Origin: Bordetella parapertussis
GTDB lineage: Bacteria > Pseudomonadota > Gammaproteobacteria > Burkholderiales > JACQAP01
Length of the DNA: 33,612 bases
Direction: 5' to 3'
NCBI GenBank assembly: GCA_945900965.1
Contig: CAMDKM010000039.1
Coordinates: 1 to 33,612 of the forward strand
Made by a program: the position numbers and the translations under genes. Positions 31,782 through 33,612 of the stretch are shown here, piece by piece (position 1 is the first letter of the stretch; each line of letters opens with the position of its first letter). The notes below the pieces were generated by a model. The model was not told the origin of the DNA and made no database searches. It saw nothing but the letters and a program-made list of their open reading frames with translations.

Positions 31782-32470
31782 TGCGTGCCGCGCTGCTGCT
31801 GCTGGCTCTGAGCCACCTGTCGATGGGCTTCGCGGCGCCTCCCAACGTGGTGCAGATCGACTTCGTCGTTACCTCGGGCCCCGCCCATATCGGCGAGGGC
31901 AGCGACATCCTGGAGCATGACGGTCAACACTATTCGATCGTCAGCGAATCCCGGACCGCCGGCATCGCCAAACTGTTTTCCAACACCAGCATCCGCAGAC
32001 AAAGCCGGGGGCAGCTTCTTGACAGCGGCATGCGCCCCGAAACCTTCGAGGAAATCCGCACCCGCAAACCCCGGCGTGCGGCGGAGTTCGACTGGAGTGC
32101 AATGCAAATTCGCTTCATCGACGGTGAAAATTCGAGCACGGCGGTCTTACCGCCCGCCAGTCAGGACCAGACCAGTTTCACGTACACCTTTGCTTTTGGC
32201 ACAAAACTTGGCGATTTGATTGCGCTGCCCATGACCGACGGACGGCGCGTGACCGAGTACCAGTTTCAGAAAGTCGGCACAGAGCAACTCAAGACCGAGC
32301 TGGGAAAGCTGGCAACCCTTCATTATCGAAAAGTCCTGGAAGGCGACGAAAAACGCGGTTTGGAACTCTGGTTCTCGCTTGCCCATCACCATCTTCCGGT
32401 GCGCATCCGTTACGTGGAAAAAAACGGGACCGTTGTCGATTCCACCGCGACCCGGATCGAATACCGCTAG
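31781..32470 (+). CDS. DUF3108 family exported protein
   Basis: A 229-residue protein with a signal peptide (MRAALLLLALSHLSMGFA, cleaved near residue 18). The mature part is predicted beta-rich, with the pattern of DUF3108: paired strands YSIVSESRTAGIAKLFSN, RPETFEEIRTRKPRRAAEFDW and LELWFSLAHHHLPVRIRYVE. Such proteins are placed in the periplasm of many proteobacteria without known activity. The location between purN and rsmB is a familiar betaproteobacterial arrangement. Its end overlaps the next start by one base (TAGTG). Confidence 0.82.
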   Translation: MRAALLLLALSHLSMGFAAPPNVVQIDFVVTSGPAHIGEGSDILEHDGQHYSIVSESRTAGIAKLFSNTSIRRQSRGQLLDSGMRPETFEEIRTRKPRRAAEFDWSAMQIRFIDGENSSTAVLPPASQDQTSFTYTFAFGTKLGDLIALPMTDGRRVTEYQFQKVGTEQLKTELGKLATLHYRKVLEGDEKRGLELWFSLAHHHLPVRIRYVEKNGTVVDSTATRIEYR

Positions 32471-33612
32471 TGCAGATCGGTGCCGCACTGCTGAACTCCG
32501 CGACTCTCGCGCTCGAGCAGATTCTGCCGATGCGCCACCCGGCCGACGCGGTGCTGCGAGAGTATTTTCAACAAAATCCGCAACTGGGCGGGCGCGACCG
32601 TTCGTTTGTCGCCGAGACGGTCTTTTGCGTCATTCGCCATAAACGCTTGCTCGAACATCTGCTCGAACATCCGTCCCCTCGCAAACTCGCGCTGGGCGCT
32701 TTGATCAAAATACAAGGCATCGGCCTGGGCCAGCTCGATGTATTGCTGCAACCCGAAGACAAAGACTGGGCAGTGCGGCTCAAGGCCACGGATATCGAGG
32801 CTCTGGATGCCGCCACGCGTTTGAGTCTTCCCGACTGGCTCTACCAGAGACTGAGTACGCAAACTTCCGAGGTAAATACCACGGAGTTTGGGCGCGCCAT
32901 GCTCAATCCTGCGCCGCTGGATCTGCGTGTGAATACCCTCGTCATGAGCCGGGAAAAGGTGTTGGCCGAATTGCTGAAGGGCGGATTCGATGCGCGCGCC
33001 ACCGCTCTTTCGCCCATTGGCATCAGGATGGCCGGTAAACCGGCGGTCAACCGCCATCCACTTTTTCTTCAAGGGGCGGTGGAAGTCCAGGACGAAGGCA
33101 GCCAGTTACTGGGTTTCCTGGTCGCCCCGAAACGCCGCGAGATGGTGGCGGATTTCTGCGCCGGGGCCGGCGGAAAAACCTTGATGATGGGCGCCATGAT
33201 GCACTCGCAGGGTCGCCTCTATGCCCTGGATATCTCGGCGAAACGGCTGAACAATTTGCGCTTGCGACTCAAGCGCTCTGGCTTGTCGAATGTGCATCCG
33301 GAGTACATTGAAAGCGAGAACGATACGAAAATAAAACGCCTGGCGGGAAAAATCGACCGCGTGCTGGTAGACTCACCGTGCAGCGGGCTGGGGACACTGC
33401 GGCGCAATCCGGATCTCAAATGGCGGCAATCTCCGGAATCGGTCGCCGAACTGGCAACCAAGCAGCGGTCGATCCTGAATGCGGCGGCCAGGCTGCCCAA
33501 GCCCGGCGGGCGCCTTGTCTATGCAACTTGCAGTGTGTTGCAAGAAGAGAATCAGCAGATCGTCAATGATTTTCTGGCCACGCACGACGACTTTAAACTA
33601 ATGAATGCCGGG
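32470..33612 (+). CDS. rsmB: RsmB/NOP2-family rRNA cytosine-C5 methyltransferase, 3' end outside window
   Basis: 381 codons are open to the right edge without a stop. The N-terminal NusB-like helical domain includes ALEQILPMRHPADAVLREYF and FVAETVFCVIRHKRLLEHLL. The methyltransferase part has VQDEGSQLLG (206-215), the SAM-binding DFCAGAGGKT (228-237), DRVLVDSPCSGLGTLRRNP (296-313) with C304, and YATCSV with the catalytic C354. This two-cysteine pattern is that of RNA m5C methyltransferases; RsmB methylates C967 of 16S rRNA in E. coli. It starts with GTG 32470 overlapping the preceding stop. I cannot distinguish RsmB from a close paralogue, and the C-terminal end is not seen. Confidence 0.88.
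   Translation, partial: MQIGAALLNSATLALEQILPMRHPADAVLREYFQQNPQLGGRDRSFVAETVFCVIRHKRLLEHLLEHPSPRKLALGALIKIQGIGLGQLDVLLQPEDKDWAVRLKATDIEALDAATRLSLPDWLYQRLSTQTSEVNTTEFGRAMLNPAPLDLRVNTLVMSREKVLAELLKGGFDARATALSPIGIRMAGKPAVNRHPLFLQGAVEVQDEGSQLLGFLVAPKRREMVADFCAGAGGKTLMMGAMMHSQGRLYALDISAKRLNNLRLRLKRSGLSNVHPEYIESENDTKIKRLAGKIDRVLVDSPCSGLGTLRRNPDLKWRQSPESVAELATKQRSILNAAARLPKPGGRLVYATCSVLQEENQQIVNDFLATHDDFKLMNAG

Overview
This window looks like a chromosomal segment of a betaproteobacterium. The strongest evidence is the gene order on its right side: purM, divergent from an AI-2E-family permease, then hda, a HAD phosphatase, pcnB, folK, a deoxynucleoside kinase, panB and panC, with purN, a DUF3108 gene and rsmB on the other flank. 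I know this neighbourhood from betaproteobacteria (Nitrosomonadales/Rhodocyclales-like genomes). The FVNRLQF variant in PanC fits too. The genus cannot be read from the sequence.

Layout. 1-1296: two minus-strand genes, a periplasmic LprI-domain protein cut by the window edge and a small DUF1330-like protein. 1651-3932: an overlapping plus-strand pair, an MDR-type NADPH oxidoreductase and an MFS transporter. 4044-18386: an almost unbroken minus-strand run of twelve catabolic genes. Read 5' to 3' it is livH, livM, livG, livF, a bifunctional enoyl-CoA hydratase/3-hydroxyacyl-CoA dehydrogenase, a thiolase, an acyl-CoA dehydrogenase, an SDR, a hotdog thioesterase, an HSL-type esterase, a second SDR and a metal-dependent amidohydrolase. 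18812-21113: an AlkK-like acyl-CoA ligase and a cysteine-cluster membrane protein on the plus strand. 21213-29982: the minus-strand housekeeping block, preceded by a GhrA-like dehydrogenase and a small outer-membrane barrel. 30081-33612: purM, purN, DUF3108 and rsmB (cut by the window edge) on the plus strand.

How the genes work together. The ligase activates a carboxylic acid. The dehydrogenase, the hydratase/dehydrogenase and the thiolase form one complete beta-oxidation spiral. The Liv-type ABC transporter and the MFS carrier probably import the substrate or its precursors, and the esterase, amidohydrolase, SDRs and thioesterase feed or trim side substrates. No solute-binding protein and no transcription factor lie in the window, so the substrate is unknown.

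The most unusual content is between the genes. Of 14 intergenic gaps longer than about 100 nt, 13 hold one of two repeat types, never both. The first (named E1-E8 here) is a 138-188 bp element with long inverted arms built from roughly 9-nt units around an unrelated core. The second (A0-A6) is a composite array of 7- and 8-nt repeats with a fixed module order. Both stop almost exactly at gene ends. Three E elements carry a nearly identical 32-33 nt insert at the same place in one arm. These repeats, rather than any protein, are the best candidates for an undescribed system.
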